Part shown: piece by piece, positions 52,001-60,832 of the stretch
Layout of the letters: each line of letters opens with the position of its first letter
How positions within the stretch are numbered: position 1 is the stretch's first letter
The notes under the pieces: model-generated
What the model saw: the letters and a program-made list of their open reading frames with translations, nothing else
The model's database searches: none
Told to the model about the DNA's origin: nothing
Position numbers and translations under genes: made by a program
Assembly: GCF_029543125.1 (NCBI RefSeq)
Contig: NZ_JARQWW010000002.1
Coordinates: forward strand, 124,001-188,000
DNA from: Caulobacter segnis
GTDB lineage: Bacteria; Pseudomonadota; Alphaproteobacteria; Caulobacterales; Caulobacteraceae
Length of the DNA stretch: 64,000 bases
Reading direction: 5' to 3'

Positions 52001-55000
52001 CGCACCGTCCGTCGAAGCTCGGTCCCGCGGGGACATTGACCGCCGGCGTCGTGGCGGCCGCGACGGCGGCCGCCCTCATCATGCCGAGCGCTGTCGAGGC
52101 GCAAAGCACCACCCAGGCCGTGGACGCCCTGCTGAAGCAGGCGACCTTCTGGCGTGAACGCGGACGCAAGGATCTGGCCGAGCAAGCGCTGAACCGCGCC
52201 CTCAGCGCCAATCCGCGCAGCGCCGACACCCTGGCCGCCCTGGCCCGCTATGCGGCCGAAGACGGCAATCAGGACGCGGCCAAGCGCTGGACCGACCGCC
52301 TGCGCAGCGTGGCGCCGAACGATCCCCGTCTGGCGACCCTGGGTCAGGTGCGGGCCGGCAGCGGCACAGTGGCCGTCGCCACGGCCGCGCGCGGCGGCGC
52401 TACTCCGGAAGTGGCCGAGGCCCGCCGCCTGGCTCGCGCCGGCGACACCACGGGCGCGGTGCGCGCCTATCGCAAGGCGTTCCCCAACGGCAATCCGCAG
52501 GCCGCCTACCGCCTCGAATACTACCAGACCCTGTCGGGCGTGACCGAAAGCGCGGCCGAAGGCCGGCGCGGCCTGGAGGCCATGCTCAAGGAGCGGCCGA
52601 ACGACAAGGCTGTCGCCCTCGCCCTGGGTCAGGCCCTGACCTATCAGGAATCCACGCGTCGCGAAGGGATCGCCCAACTGTCGCGCCTGTCGCGCGAGGG
52701 CGGCGCGGTGGCCGGGCAGGCCCGCGCATCCTGGCGTCAGGCTCTGCTGTGGATGGGCAACCGCCCGGCGGACCTTCCTCTTTACGAGGAGTTCCTGCGC
52801 ACGGGCGCCGACGCGCAGGTCAGCGCCAAGATCGCGCAGATCAACGACAGCACCGCCCGCGAGACGGCGGCGCGCGAAACCGCCGCCCGCAACGCCGCCC
52901 AGCAGCGCGCGGCGACGCCAGCCGCCCCGGTGGATCGCGGCGCTCCGTATCGCACGCAGGGCTTCGCGGCCCTTGAGCGCGGCGATCTGCAGACCGCCGA
53001 ACAGAACTTCCAGTCCGCCCTGCGCATCCGCGCCGGCGACTCCGACGCCTTGGGCGGTGTCGGTCTGGTGCGCCTGCGCCGCGAGAACTTCGTCGAGGCA
53101 AAGACCTACCTTCAGCGCGCCATCAAGGCGGCTCCGGCCAATCGCGCCCGCTGGAGCGAGGCGCTGGAGACGGCCACCTTCTTCGGCGATCTGCGCGCGG
53201 CGCAGGCCGCGGCCGCGCGGGGCGACACCGCCCAGGCCGAACGGCTGGCCCGTCCTCTGGCCTCCAGCGCGTCCAAGGACCGCGCTCTGGCCCAACAGCT
53301 CCTGGCGGACATCTTCCTGCGCGGCGGCCGCAACGCCGAAGCCGAGCAGCTCTATCGCCAGGTGCTGGCCGCGAACCGCACCAACACAGACGCCCAGGCC
53401 GGCCTGATCGAGGCGCTGCTGCGTCTGAACCGCTTCGCCGAGGCCGAGCAGCTCGCCCGCGCCACCGTGGACCGGACGCCCGGTCCGCTGAACAACACGC
53501 GCGGCCGCATCGAACACGCCAAGGCGCAGCAGTTCATGGCCGCCGGCGACTATTCGTCCGCCTACGCCAGCTTCGAAGCCGCGCTCGCCGCCGATCCCAC
53601 CGATCCGTGGATCCGCTACGACTTCGCTCGCTTCCTGGTCAGCCAGGGCCAAGGTCCTGCCGCCGAGGGCCTGATGGCCATGCTGGCCCAGAGCACCACG
53701 GTCGAGGGCCTGAACGCCGCCGCCCTGTTCGCCCAGCAGCAGGGCCGGTCAGCCGAAGCCTACGCCCTGCTGTCGCGCATCCATCCGCAGGCGCGCACCC
53801 CGGCCCTGAACGAACTGGCCGGCCAACTCTATCTCGACACCGCGATCCAGCAGGCCAAGGACCTGCGCACCAGCGGCCGCAACGCCGAGGCCATGGCGCT
53901 GCTGCACGAGCTGCTGGCGCGGCCGAACATGACCGTCGGCGTGCAGGGTTCGATCGCCGACGCGCTCTATGATCTGGGTGACAAGCCCCAAGCCATCAAC
54001 CTGGCCCAGCGCATCCTGACCTCCGGCGCGGTGGGCGCGGACCCGGCCGCCTATGGCGGCTTCGTCTCGGTTCTGGCGCGGTCGGGCCGCGACGCCGAAG
54101 CCGCCGCCCTGATCCGTCAGATCGGCGCCACGCCCGCCGCCAACACGCCGAGCGGGCGGCAGGGCATGTCCGGCCTGGTGGCGACCCTGGGTTCCGAACG
54201 CGCGGACCGTCTGCGCCTGGCGGGCGACTACGCCCAAGCGTTCGACGTGTTGTCCAACGCCTTCGCCTCCGCCCCGAACGACACCCGCCTGCTGTCCGGC
54301 CTGGCGCGGCTGTATCAGTCCGGCGGACTGACCGCACAGGCGGGGCAGGTCTACGACGTCCTGTTGCGCATGAACCCCAACGACCCCGAGGCCATGAACG
54401 GGGTGCTGGAGGCGGCTGTTGCGCGCGGCGACGTCTCGCGCGCCAAGGAGCTGCTGCGCGCCGCGATGCAGCGCACGCCAGGGGATCCAAACCTCTATCT
54501 GATCGCCGCCCGGCTGGAGCAGCAGGCCGGCGACAAGAGCGCCGCCATAAAGGCGCTGGAGACCGCCCGCGTCCTGCGCGAGCGTCAGGGCGTGCCGATC
54601 GGTCCGTCGCTCTACACCGGCGTCGCGCCGGTCCCGGTGTCGCCTTTCCAGGCGCCGTCAGGCGCCCTGGGCAGCAACCCGTTCCGGAGCGGCGGCTCGC
54701 CCGCTGTGTTCACGCCCTATCAGCCCGTGCCCGCGCAGCCGGTCCAGGTCCTGCCGCAGCCGAGCACCGCGACCCAGCCGTACATCCCCGGCTACATGCT
54801 GCCCGCCAGCTTTGATCAGCCGGCGGTGCAGACCGCCTTCAACGAAGCTCCCGTGGCGACCCAGGTGGCCTGGCGGACGCCCTCGGCGCCGGAAGAGCCG
54901 TTCGCGGTCAACGCCAGCTTCATGGAGACGCCGGCGGTCGCCGAGCCGTATCTGCTGGCCCAAGCGCAGACGCCGGCCGCCCTGAACCCGACCGGCCGAA

Positions 55001-57141
55001 GCCCGGTCTATCCGCCGAGCCAGGCCTATCCGTCTCAGGTCGCGCCGACTTACGCGGATCCGAACTATCCCAGCCCGGCTCCGCAGCCAGGCTATCAGGC
55101 GCAGACGTACTTGCCGCCCGTACAGCAGCCCGCCACCCGCGCGCCGCTCTATCCGACGCAGCCCCAGCAGGCCGCGCCGCGCGCCGACGCGCCGATGTCG
55201 ACCGCGCCCTACTACGCATCGCCAACCTACCAGGCGCCGCAATACCAAGCGCCGACCTACCAACAGGCCCCGGTCTATCAACAGGCGCCGGCCTACCAGC
55301 CGCAGCAGGCTCCAACCTATCCATCGGCCACCTACGCCGCGCCGACCTATGCCGCACCGGCCTCGCCGAGCTCTGCGCCCTACTATGGCAACCAGACGCC
55401 GCTGATCCAGCCGGCCCCGACATATCCGGCGCCGGTTTATCCGACCCAGACCTACACCGCGCCGACCTATCAGGCCCCGACGGTGTATGCGCCGCCGGCC
55501 TATCAGCCCTATCAGGCCCCGACCTACTCTGCGCCGCAGCAGCAGCCGACCTATCAGGCGCCCCCCCGGACAACCACGCCGGCGGCGCGCACGCCGGCCG
55601 CGAAGCCGCGCACGACCACGACCGCCAAACCCCGCACGCCCACGGTCCGCAGAGCGGCTCCCGCGGCGCGGACCTATCCCGCTCCGGTCGCGCCGCAGCA
55701 GCAACAGACCTACACGGCTCCGACCTACCCGACGTATCAGGCTCCGGCCCTGTCGGCGCCGTTCTATCCGTCGACCCCGTCGCTATTGGCGCCCGCGCCG
55801 CCGGCGCCGAACTTCACGGCGCCGGTCTACACCTCGCCGTACGTCTATCCGTCCACGAACCTGCCCTCCTATCCGGTGCAGCCGCAGGCCTATCAGAACA
55901 CCCCGCCGGTCGGCGGCTACGGCGCGCTGCCGACGCCAGTGAACCCGTTGCTGCCTCGCGCCCCCGCGCGCGACGGCGTGCTGCAGTCCATCGACCGCCA
56001 GATCGCCGAGCTGTCGGAGACCATCGGGCCGCGGGTGGACGCCAGCATCGACTTCCGCGCCCGCAGCGGCGAGGCCGGACTGAGCCAGCTGGACGAACTG
56101 TCGGCCAAGGTCACGGGCTCGATCTCGCCCTTCGGGCGCGGCCGCCTGAGCGCCACGTTGAATCCCGTGTCGCTGGACGCCGGCACGCCGACGGATGAAA
56201 GCCTGCAGCGGTTCGGCACCAATCCTCTGTCGGTGGCGCGCGACACCATTTCGGACATCACGCCCCCGGTCATCCGCCGGCCTAATCCGCACACCGCCGC
56301 CGGCGTCGCGGCCGAGATCGCCTATGAGGTCGATGGGCTGAAGGCGGACATCGGGGTCACCCCTGTCGGCTTCGCCAAGCCGCCGGAGATGACCGGCGGT
56401 CTGAGCGTCGAGCCCAACATCGGCGGCCTGCGTCCGCGCGTGTGGATCGAGCGCCGCCCGGTGACCGACAGCGTCACCTCATACGCCAGTTCGCGTGATC
56501 CGCTGACCGGTCGCCGCTGGGGCCAGGTGATGCGCAACACCGCCGGGGTCGGCGTGGCGTACGAGCGGGGCAAGATGGGCTTCTACGCCGACGCCTCGGC
56601 CAGCAAGTACGACGGCCGCCTCGTCGAGGAGAATGAAAGCCTGCAGTTCAACGTCGGGGCCTACATCCGGCCCTATGTCAGCACGCGCCAAGTGGTGCAG
56701 CTGGGCACGAACCTGAATCTGCAGAGCTACGACAACAACCAGAACGTCTTCTCGTACGGCAACGGCGGCTATTTCAGCCCGCAGCAGTTCACGGCCATCG
56801 CCTTCCCCATGAGCTGGAAGGTGCAGGGCGACCGCTGGGGCGGGGAGCTGCGCGCCACGCCGGGCTACCAGACCTACAGCCAGTCGGCGCGGGACTACTT
56901 CCCCACCGATCCGACGCTGCAAGGTGCGCAGAACGCCATCTCCGCCCAGGACCCTGACGTGAAGCGCGGATTCTCGGGCAGCAGCCGCAGCGGCTTCGGC
57001 ATCAACGGCCGTGCGGCCATCGATTATAAATTCACCCCCACCACAACTTTTGGCGGGGCTCTGAGTTTCGACAATTTCGGCGAGTACAGTGAGACCAAGG
57101 TCGGGCTCTACATCCGCCAGACGATCGGAGGCTCGCGATGA
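51997..57141 (+). CDS. bcsC: Cellulose export protein BcsC with extended low-complexity insert
   Basis: 1714-residue outer-membrane exporter, longer than the usual 1150-1350. A signal peptide (to about residue 35, ending SAVEAQ) precedes a long array of TPR motifs (about 45-860). Residues of about 1000-1310 are a Tyr/Pro/Gln/Ala-rich low-complexity segment. The last 400 residues form the BcsC-type beta-barrel, including IDRQIAELSETIGPRVDASI and GVGVAYERGKMGFYADASAS, and end with an aromatic-poor strand. The TPR part probably guides glucan through the periplasm. It overlaps bcsA-B and bcsD by ATGA. Confidence 0.94.
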   Translation: MTHRPSKLGPAGTLTAGVVAAATAAALIMPSAVEAQSTTQAVDALLKQATFWRERGRKDLAEQALNRALSANPRSADTLAALARYAAEDGNQDAAKRWTDRLRSVAPNDPRLATLGQVRAGSGTVAVATAARGGATPEVAEARRLARAGDTTGAVRAYRKAFPNGNPQAAYRLEYYQTLSGVTESAAEGRRGLEAMLKERPNDKAVALALGQALTYQESTRREGIAQLSRLSREGGAVAGQARASWRQALLWMGNRPADLPLYEEFLRTGADAQVSAKIAQINDSTARETAARETAARNAAQQRAATPAAPVDRGAPYRTQGFAALERGDLQTAEQNFQSALRIRAGDSDALGGVGLVRLRRENFVEAKTYLQRAIKAAPANRARWSEALETATFFGDLRAAQAAAARGDTAQAERLARPLASSASKDRALAQQLLADIFLRGGRNAEAEQLYRQVLAANRTNTDAQAGLIEALLRLNRFAEAEQLARATVDRTPGPLNNTRGRIEHAKAQQFMAAGDYSSAYASFEAALAADPTDPWIRYDFARFLVSQGQGPAAEGLMAMLAQSTTVEGLNAAALFAQQQGRSAEAYALLSRIHPQARTPALNELAGQLYLDTAIQQAKDLRTSGRNAEAMALLHELLARPNMTVGVQGSIADALYDLGDKPQAINLAQRILTSGAVGADPAAYGGFVSVLARSGRDAEAAALIRQIGATPAANTPSGRQGMSGLVATLGSERADRLRLAGDYAQAFDVLSNAFASAPNDTRLLSGLARLYQSGGLTAQAGQVYDVLLRMNPNDPEAMNGVLEAAVARGDVSRAKELLRAAMQRTPGDPNLYLIAARLEQQAGDKSAAIKALETARVLRERQGVPIGPSLYTGVAPVPVSPFQAPSGALGSNPFRSGGSPAVFTPYQPVPAQPVQVLPQPSTATQPYIPGYMLPASFDQPAVQTAFNEAPVATQVAWRTPSAPEEPFAVNASFMETPAVAEPYLLAQAQTPAALNPTGRSPVYPPSQAYPSQVAPTYADPNYPSPAPQPGYQAQTYLPPVQQPATRAPLYPTQPQQAAPRADAPMSTAPYYASPTYQAPQYQAPTYQQAPVYQQAPAYQPQQAPTYPSATYAAPTYAAPASPSSAPYYGNQTPLIQPAPTYPAPVYPTQTYTAPTYQAPTVYAPPAYQPYQAPTYSAPQQQPTYQAPPRTTTPAARTPAAKPRTTTTAKPRTPTVRRAAPAARTYPAPVAPQQQQTYTAPTYPTYQAPALSAPFYPSTPSLLAPAPPAPNFTAPVYTSPYVYPSTNLPSYPVQPQAYQNTPPVGGYGALPTPVNPLLPRAPARDGVLQSIDRQIAELSETIGPRVDASIDFRARSGEAGLSQLDELSAKVTGSISPFGRGRLSATLNPVSLDAGTPTDESLQRFGTNPLSVARDTISDITPPVIRRPNPHTAAGVAAEIAYEVDGLKADIGVTPVGFAKPPEMTGGLSVEPNIGGLRPRVWIERRPVTDSVTSYASSRDPLTGRRWGQVMRNTAGVGVAYERGKMGFYADASASKYDGRLVEENESLQFNVGAYIRPYVSTRQVVQLGTNLNLQSYDNNQNVFSYGNGGYFSPQQFTAIAFPMSWKVQGDRWGGELRATPGYQTYSQSARDYFPTDPTLQGAQNAISAQDPDVKRGFSGSSRSGFGINGRAAIDYKFTPTTTFGGALSFDNFGEYSETKVGLYIRQTIGGSR
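55010..55910 (+). repeat. Imperfect codon repeat encoding Tyr/Pro/Gln/Ala-rich segment of BcsC
   Basis: Many imperfect copies of a unit encoding roughly Pro-Thr-Tyr-Gln-Ala-Pro (e.g. APTYQAP, APQYQAP, APAYQP) lie in one frame. Base composition is pyrimidine-rich and repetitive compared with the flanks. The segment is probably disordered in the protein and prone to length variation. Confidence 0.8.
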
Positions 57142-57632
57142 AGACCCCTACGACCTGGATGAACGACAAGGACGTCCAGTCCGCCGATCTGGCCTATTAC
57201 CGCCGCACCCAGCGCCAGCGCAGCCCGCAATGGCGAGGCTTCCTGTCTGCCCTTCTCGGTGAACTGCATAGCGGCGCCGATCCGGAAGAGGTGCGCAACT
57301 TCCTCCGCCAGGTGGGCCGCCGCATGGCCCAGGCCACGCCCCTGACCAAGGTCGAGACCCTGGAGGAGCTGGAGGCCGGCATGAACAAGGTGTGGGCCGA
57401 GATGGATTGGGGCTGGGTGCGTCTGCACGCCGTCGCCGATGGCGTCCGCATCCTGCACGGGGCCTATCCGGACGTGGCCACGGGCGCGGACGAGAAAATC
57501 TGGCCCGCAGCCTGGGCGTCGGTCCTGGAAGGCGTCTACACGGTCTGGCTGCAGGCCCAGGGCAGCCCCATCGACAAGACCCTGAGGGTCAGCGACAGCG
57601 CCGAGCCGCTGGAGCTGTTCCACGGCCTATGA
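57138..57632 (+). CDS. bcsD: Cellulose synthase subunit BcsD (AcsD-like)
   Basis: 164-residue periplasmic or cytoplasmic scaffold subunit of crystalline-cellulose producers; AcsD forms an octamer through which glucan chains pass or on which terminal complexes line up. Family residues are visible: QWRGFLSALLGEL, VRNFLRQVGRRMAQATPL, LEELEAGMNKVWAEMDWGWVRL and LEGVYTVWLQAQGSP. There is no signal peptide, in agreement with recent views of a cytosolic scaffold. It is coupled to bcsC (ATGA) and followed by bcsZ after three bases. Its presence places this locus in the Komagataeibacter-like type. Confidence 0.93.
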   Translation: MKTPTTWMNDKDVQSADLAYYRRTQRQRSPQWRGFLSALLGELHSGADPEEVRNFLRQVGRRMAQATPLTKVETLEELEAGMNKVWAEMDWGWVRLHAVADGVRILHGAYPDVATGADEKIWPAAWASVLEGVYTVWLQAQGSPIDKTLRVSDSAEPLELFHGL

Positions 57633-57635
57633 CCG

Positions 57636-58688
57636 ATGAAGACCGGCCCCAAGCCTGATCGACGCGTGTTCACGGCCGCCGCTGCGCTCGCCATGATCCT
57701 GCCGGGCGCCACAGCCTGCGCCGAGGAAGGCGAGACTTGGGAGAGCTTCAAAACCCGCTACCTGCAGCCTGACGGCCGGGTGGTCGACAACGGCAACAAC
57801 GGCGTCAGCCATACCGAGGGCCAGGGCTGGGCCATGTTGCTGGCTGTAGCGAATGAAGACCGCGAGACCTTCGACCGCGTCTGGGCCTGGACCAACGCCA
57901 ACTTGGCGCGGTCCGACGTGCGGTTGTTCAGCTGGCGCTACGATCCCGCGGCCCAGCCGCCGGTGACCGACCCCAACAACGCCACCGACGGCGACATCTT
58001 CATCGCCTGGGCGCTGCTGCGCGCCGCCGACCGCTGGCGCAACGACGACTACGCCCGGGCCAGCGCCGAGATTCGCGGCGCCATCGGACGCGGTCTGGTC
58101 GCCCAGATCGCCGGCCGCTCCTTGCTGCTGCCGGGCCTGGAGGGCTTCGCCAACGCCGAGGGGATCACCTACAACCCCTCCTACTTCGTTCTGCCGGCCC
58201 TGAAGCTGTTCGCCGACCGCGATCCGCACGGGCCGTGGCGGCAGGTGATCGCCGGCGGGCTGGAAGTGGCCGACCTCGCCCTGTTCGGGCAGGAGTCCCT
58301 GCCTTCGGACTGGGTGTTCGTTGGCGTGGACGGCCGCCTGGCGCCGGCCGCCGGTCATGCGCCGCGTTTCAGCTTCGACGCCATCCGCGCGCCGTTCTAT
58401 CTGGTGTGGGGCGGTGAGAAGAGCCGCCGCCAGGTGCAGGCGGTGGCGGCCTGGTGGCGCAAGGGCTTCAAGGACGACAAACGTCCCCCGGCCTGGATCG
58501 ACGTCATGACCGGCGAAACCGCCCCCTACACCCTGTCGAACGGCGGCGCGGCGGTCGCCGCGATCGTCATGAACGACAACGGCGTGGACAAATGGAAGGC
58601 CGAAGAGCCCAACTACTATTCATCGGTGCTGCAACTTCTGGCCACAGTGTCGCGCAAGGACGTGGGACGTCGCCGCATAGGCCTATGA
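57636..58688 (+). CDS. bcsZ: Endo-1,4-beta-glucanase BcsZ (GH8)
   Basis: 350-residue periplasmic glycoside hydrolase family 8 enzyme that trims nascent cellulose and is needed for normal fibre formation. A signal peptide covers about residues 1-29 (ending TACA-EE). The catalytic acid Glu61 is in SHTEGQGWAM; Asp118 is in NNATDGDIFIAWAL and the proposed base Asp in RFSFDAIRAPFYLVW. The C-terminal YYSSVLQLL matches the family, and length is usual. It is placed after bcsD with three bases between, so it is in the same operon. Confidence 0.95.
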   Translation: MKTGPKPDRRVFTAAAALAMILPGATACAEEGETWESFKTRYLQPDGRVVDNGNNGVSHTEGQGWAMLLAVANEDRETFDRVWAWTNANLARSDVRLFSWRYDPAAQPPVTDPNNATDGDIFIAWALLRAADRWRNDDYARASAEIRGAIGRGLVAQIAGRSLLLPGLEGFANAEGITYNPSYFVLPALKLFADRDPHGPWRQVIAGGLEVADLALFGQESLPSDWVFVGVDGRLAPAAGHAPRFSFDAIRAPFYLVWGGEKSRRQVQAVAAWWRKGFKDDKRPPAWIDVMTGETAPYTLSNGGAAVAAIVMNDNGVDKWKAEEPNYYSSVLQLLATVSRKDVGRRRIGL

Positions 58689-58759
58689 CACTGCGCCGCA
58701 GTCCCTTGTCGCACAAGGTCTGGTAATACCATTGTCACGGCTAAGCTAAGGCCTCGACT

Positions 58760-59311
58760 ATGGTCAACGACGTCCGCGGACTCTTCCTGAAGATCAACCA
58801 GGTTGATCTTCCCTATCAGGTCTTCGACAACCTCGGAGACGTCGAAGCCATGGACGAATCCCAGCCGGACGTCCTGGCGCCGCTGCCTACGATCATCACC
58901 CAGACCGCCGAGGACTTCGAGCCGATCGAGATCGCGCCGGAGCCTGAGCCGGAGCGCCAGTATGGCGCCCGGAAGGTCATCGCCAGCATCCGCCAGCGCG
59001 TCTTTCAGGGTTTCTCGGTGCCCGCCGCCGAAGGCGTGAAGGAACTCGTGGTCGAGGCGCCGGCCGCCGCAGAGCCCGTTCTCGAGCCCACGCCGGTCGC
59101 GGCGGCCAAGATCGAGGCGCCGACCCCGGCTATCCCGCCTGCCGCGCCCGTGGCGCTGTTCCCGGCGGCCAAACCCGCCGTTGAACCCAAGGCTGGCCTG
59201 TTGCGCCGTTACGCGCCTGCGCCCGCCGCTGCAGCGCCCGCCGCCCCGCCGGTCGTGGAGGGCGAGACGCGCCTGACGGCCCTTTTCGCCCGCCTGGGCG
59301 ACAAGGGCTGA
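58760..59311 (+). CDS. Pro/Ala-rich protein of the cellulose operon, possible BcsD partner
   Basis: 183-residue protein with no standard domain. A conserved-looking N-terminus (DVRGLFLKINQVDLPYQVF) and a C-terminal motif (ETRLTALFARLGDKG) flank a long Pro/Ala/Glu-rich middle with one short helix (KVIASIRQRVFQGF). This layout, disordered with short terminal motifs ending in Leu-Phe-x-Arg-Leu, resembles the accessory proteins BcsO and BcsH (CcpAx) that work with BcsD, but I cannot confirm homology. It lies 71 bases after bcsZ on the same strand and is the last gene before the convergent che operon. Confidence 0.75.
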   Translation: MVNDVRGLFLKINQVDLPYQVFDNLGDVEAMDESQPDVLAPLPTIITQTAEDFEPIEIAPEPEPERQYGARKVIASIRQRVFQGFSVPAAEGVKELVVEAPAAAEPVLEPTPVAAAKIEAPTPAIPPAAPVALFPAAKPAVEPKAGLLRRYAPAPAAAAPAAPPVVEGETRLTALFARLGDKG

Positions 59312-59353
59312 ACACGGCCCTCCCCCGTCGCGCCCACGCGGCGAGGCTTATCC

Positions 59354-59824
59354 TTACTCCGAAGCAGGCTTGTGCTTGCTGACCTTGTAGAGGCCTTCGA
59401 TCACGGCCTCCCGCTCGCCTTCCGACAGGGTCTCGCCCTGGGTCCACAGCAGGCGCATGGCGTCGAGGTGCACGTCCACCGCCGGCCAGCGCCAGCGGCC
59501 GCGCTCAGACATGGTGTCCACCAGCGTGCACATGGAGATCGCCGCGCGGTCCAGGCCCGTGTGGGAGACAAAGCCGCTGACGTCGATCAGCTTGAGAACA
59601 AGCGTGTAGAGCGCCTCGAAGTCCGCGCCCTCGCGCTCGGCGTTCGGCCCGAAGCGCGCGTCCAGCTCGACCATCACCTCACCGATCGTCTTGAGGCATT
59701 CCTCACGGAACTGCTCGACGCCGGTTTCGGCGCGTTCGATCGCCTCGCTCGCGCGGATGCCGCCGGGCCGGCGCATGACCGCGCCAAGCCGGTTTGGCAC
59801 ATGGAAGGTGCGCGCGACGCTCAT
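59354..59824 (-). CDS. cheE: CheE-like chemotaxis protein
   Basis: 156-residue soluble helical protein at the end of the che operon. It contains RASEAIERAETGVEQFREEC near the N-terminus and a mid-region ADFEALYTLVLKLIDVSGF. No enzymatic motif is visible. The identification rests mainly on its position directly after cheYIII, which is the place of cheE in Caulobacter, and on its similar size. Its function there is poorly defined but affects chemotactic control. Its start overlaps the cheYIII stop (ATGA). It converges with the cellulose operon; only 42 bases separate the stops. Confidence 0.75.
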   Translation of the reverse strand: MSVARTFHVPNRLGAVMRRPGGIRASEAIERAETGVEQFREECLKTIGEVMVELDARFGPNAEREGADFEALYTLVLKLIDVSGFVSHTGLDRAAISMCTLVDTMSERGRWRWPAVDVHLDAMRLLWTQGETLSEGEREAVIEGLYKVSKHKPASE

Positions 59825-60429
59825 ATCGAGACCTTTGCGGGCTTCATGAAGCTGTTGATTTCATCCTGAGAAAGGTTTGCGCCGAAGGCGTCCCCCACCT
59901 CGGGCGGAAGATCGTCGTGACGGCGGCCTTCCGTGCCCGGCGGCGGACCTTCAAACTTGAAGCGCCGATCCGGGCCCATATAGGTGTCGCACTCGATGAA
60001 CATCCGGTCCTCGCGCGCGATCCAGATGATGCGCTCCAGCAGAACCTTAGGCGTCAAAGGCTTGGCGACCGTGAAGGTGGCGCCGCTGTCGCGGGCCTTC
60101 AGCACCTGCGACTGGCGGGTGTGGCCGGTGATCAGGATGACCGGGGCGAAGCGGTTTGGCTCCTTCGCCTCCCGCCGCAGCCAGTGGACGAAGTCGTAGC
60201 CGTCCGGCTCAGGCATCTGAACGTCTGACAGGATGAGGTCCAGGGTCTGGCTGGCCACATGCTCCTTGGCCTGCTCGACACTCTCCGCGCGGTGCACGTT
60301 GCGCACGCCGAAGCCGTAGACCACCTGGCAAAGGATATCGAGCGACTGACCGTTGTCGTCGAGGACCAGAACCGAGGCCTGATCAAGCTGGATGCGGGTT
60401 GCGGATTGAAGGGCGGACGCGAGAGACAT
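59821..60429 (-). CDS. CheYIII-type response regulator with basic C-terminal tail (CleA-like)
   Basis: 202-residue receiver plus tail. The receiver (18-140) has Asp24/Asp25 and phospho-acceptor Asp69 (LILSDVQMPEPDG), and switch Lys in TVAKPLTPKVL. The tail carries two Arg pairs (155-156 in MGPDRRFKF and 169-170 in TEGRR) and ends in SQDEINSFM, a short motif seen in other alphaproteobacterial signalling proteins. In Caulobacter the cheYIII gene at this place is, as I recall, one of the Cle proteins, which bind c-di-GMP through an Arg-rich part and act on the flagellar motor. That role is inferred here from position and the tail. Confidence 0.8.
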   Translation of the reverse strand: MSLASALQSATRIQLDQASVLVLDDNGQSLDILCQVVYGFGVRNVHRAESVEQAKEHVASQTLDLILSDVQMPEPDGYDFVHWLRREAKEPNRFAPVILITGHTRQSQVLKARDSGATFTVAKPLTPKVLLERIIWIAREDRMFIECDTYMGPDRRFKFEGPPPGTEGRRHDDLPPEVGDAFGANLSQDEINSFMKPAKVSI

Positions 60430-60433
60430 CCGC

Positions 60434-60823
60434 CTACCAGAGGTCCGGTTCGCCGGCTTCGCGTTCCCATGCGGGTTCCGACTCGGCCGTGGTCAGGCGC
60501 CCCACAAGGTCGGACAGGCCCAGGCCCTTCAGAAGCGGCTCGAGCTGCAGGCTCCATTCGCCGTTGGCGTGCTCGCTGATGCGCTCCAGCACGCAGGACA
60601 GGCCCGCGAGCCGCTGAGTCAGCTCATCCAGGGCCTGCAGCCGCGTCATGCTGGCGGCGGTCATGCCGTCCTTGGCGAGGTCTCCAGCCAGCACCTCGCA
60701 CTCGCGGCAGATCGCGGCGGCCGCCGAGAGCTCGGCGGCGAGGCGGCGCGACAGCTCGCCCAGCGGCAGATGAGCCGCTTCTTCGGGCGTGAGCGGCGGC
60801 AGGGGAAGGGGCGAGCTCGACAT
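60434..60823 (-). CDS. cheU: CheU-like chemotaxis operon protein
   Basis: 129-residue helical protein lying between cheD and cheYIII, where Caulobacter has cheU. The N-terminus is Pro-rich (PLPLPPLTPEEAAHLPL), followed by helices LSRRLAAELSAAAAICRECE and LDELTQRLAGLSCVLERISE. No catalytic motif or membrane segment is visible. The function of CheU is not known. Gaps of 4 and 9 bases to its neighbours put it in the same transcript. Assignment is by order, orientation and size. Confidence 0.75.
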   Translation of the reverse strand: MSSSPLPLPPLTPEEAAHLPLGELSRRLAAELSAAAAICRECEVLAGDLAKDGMTAASMTRLQALDELTQRLAGLSCVLERISEHANGEWSLQLEPLLKGLGLSDLVGRLTTAESEPAWEREAGEPDLW

Positions 60824-60832
60824 GGCCGGGCC

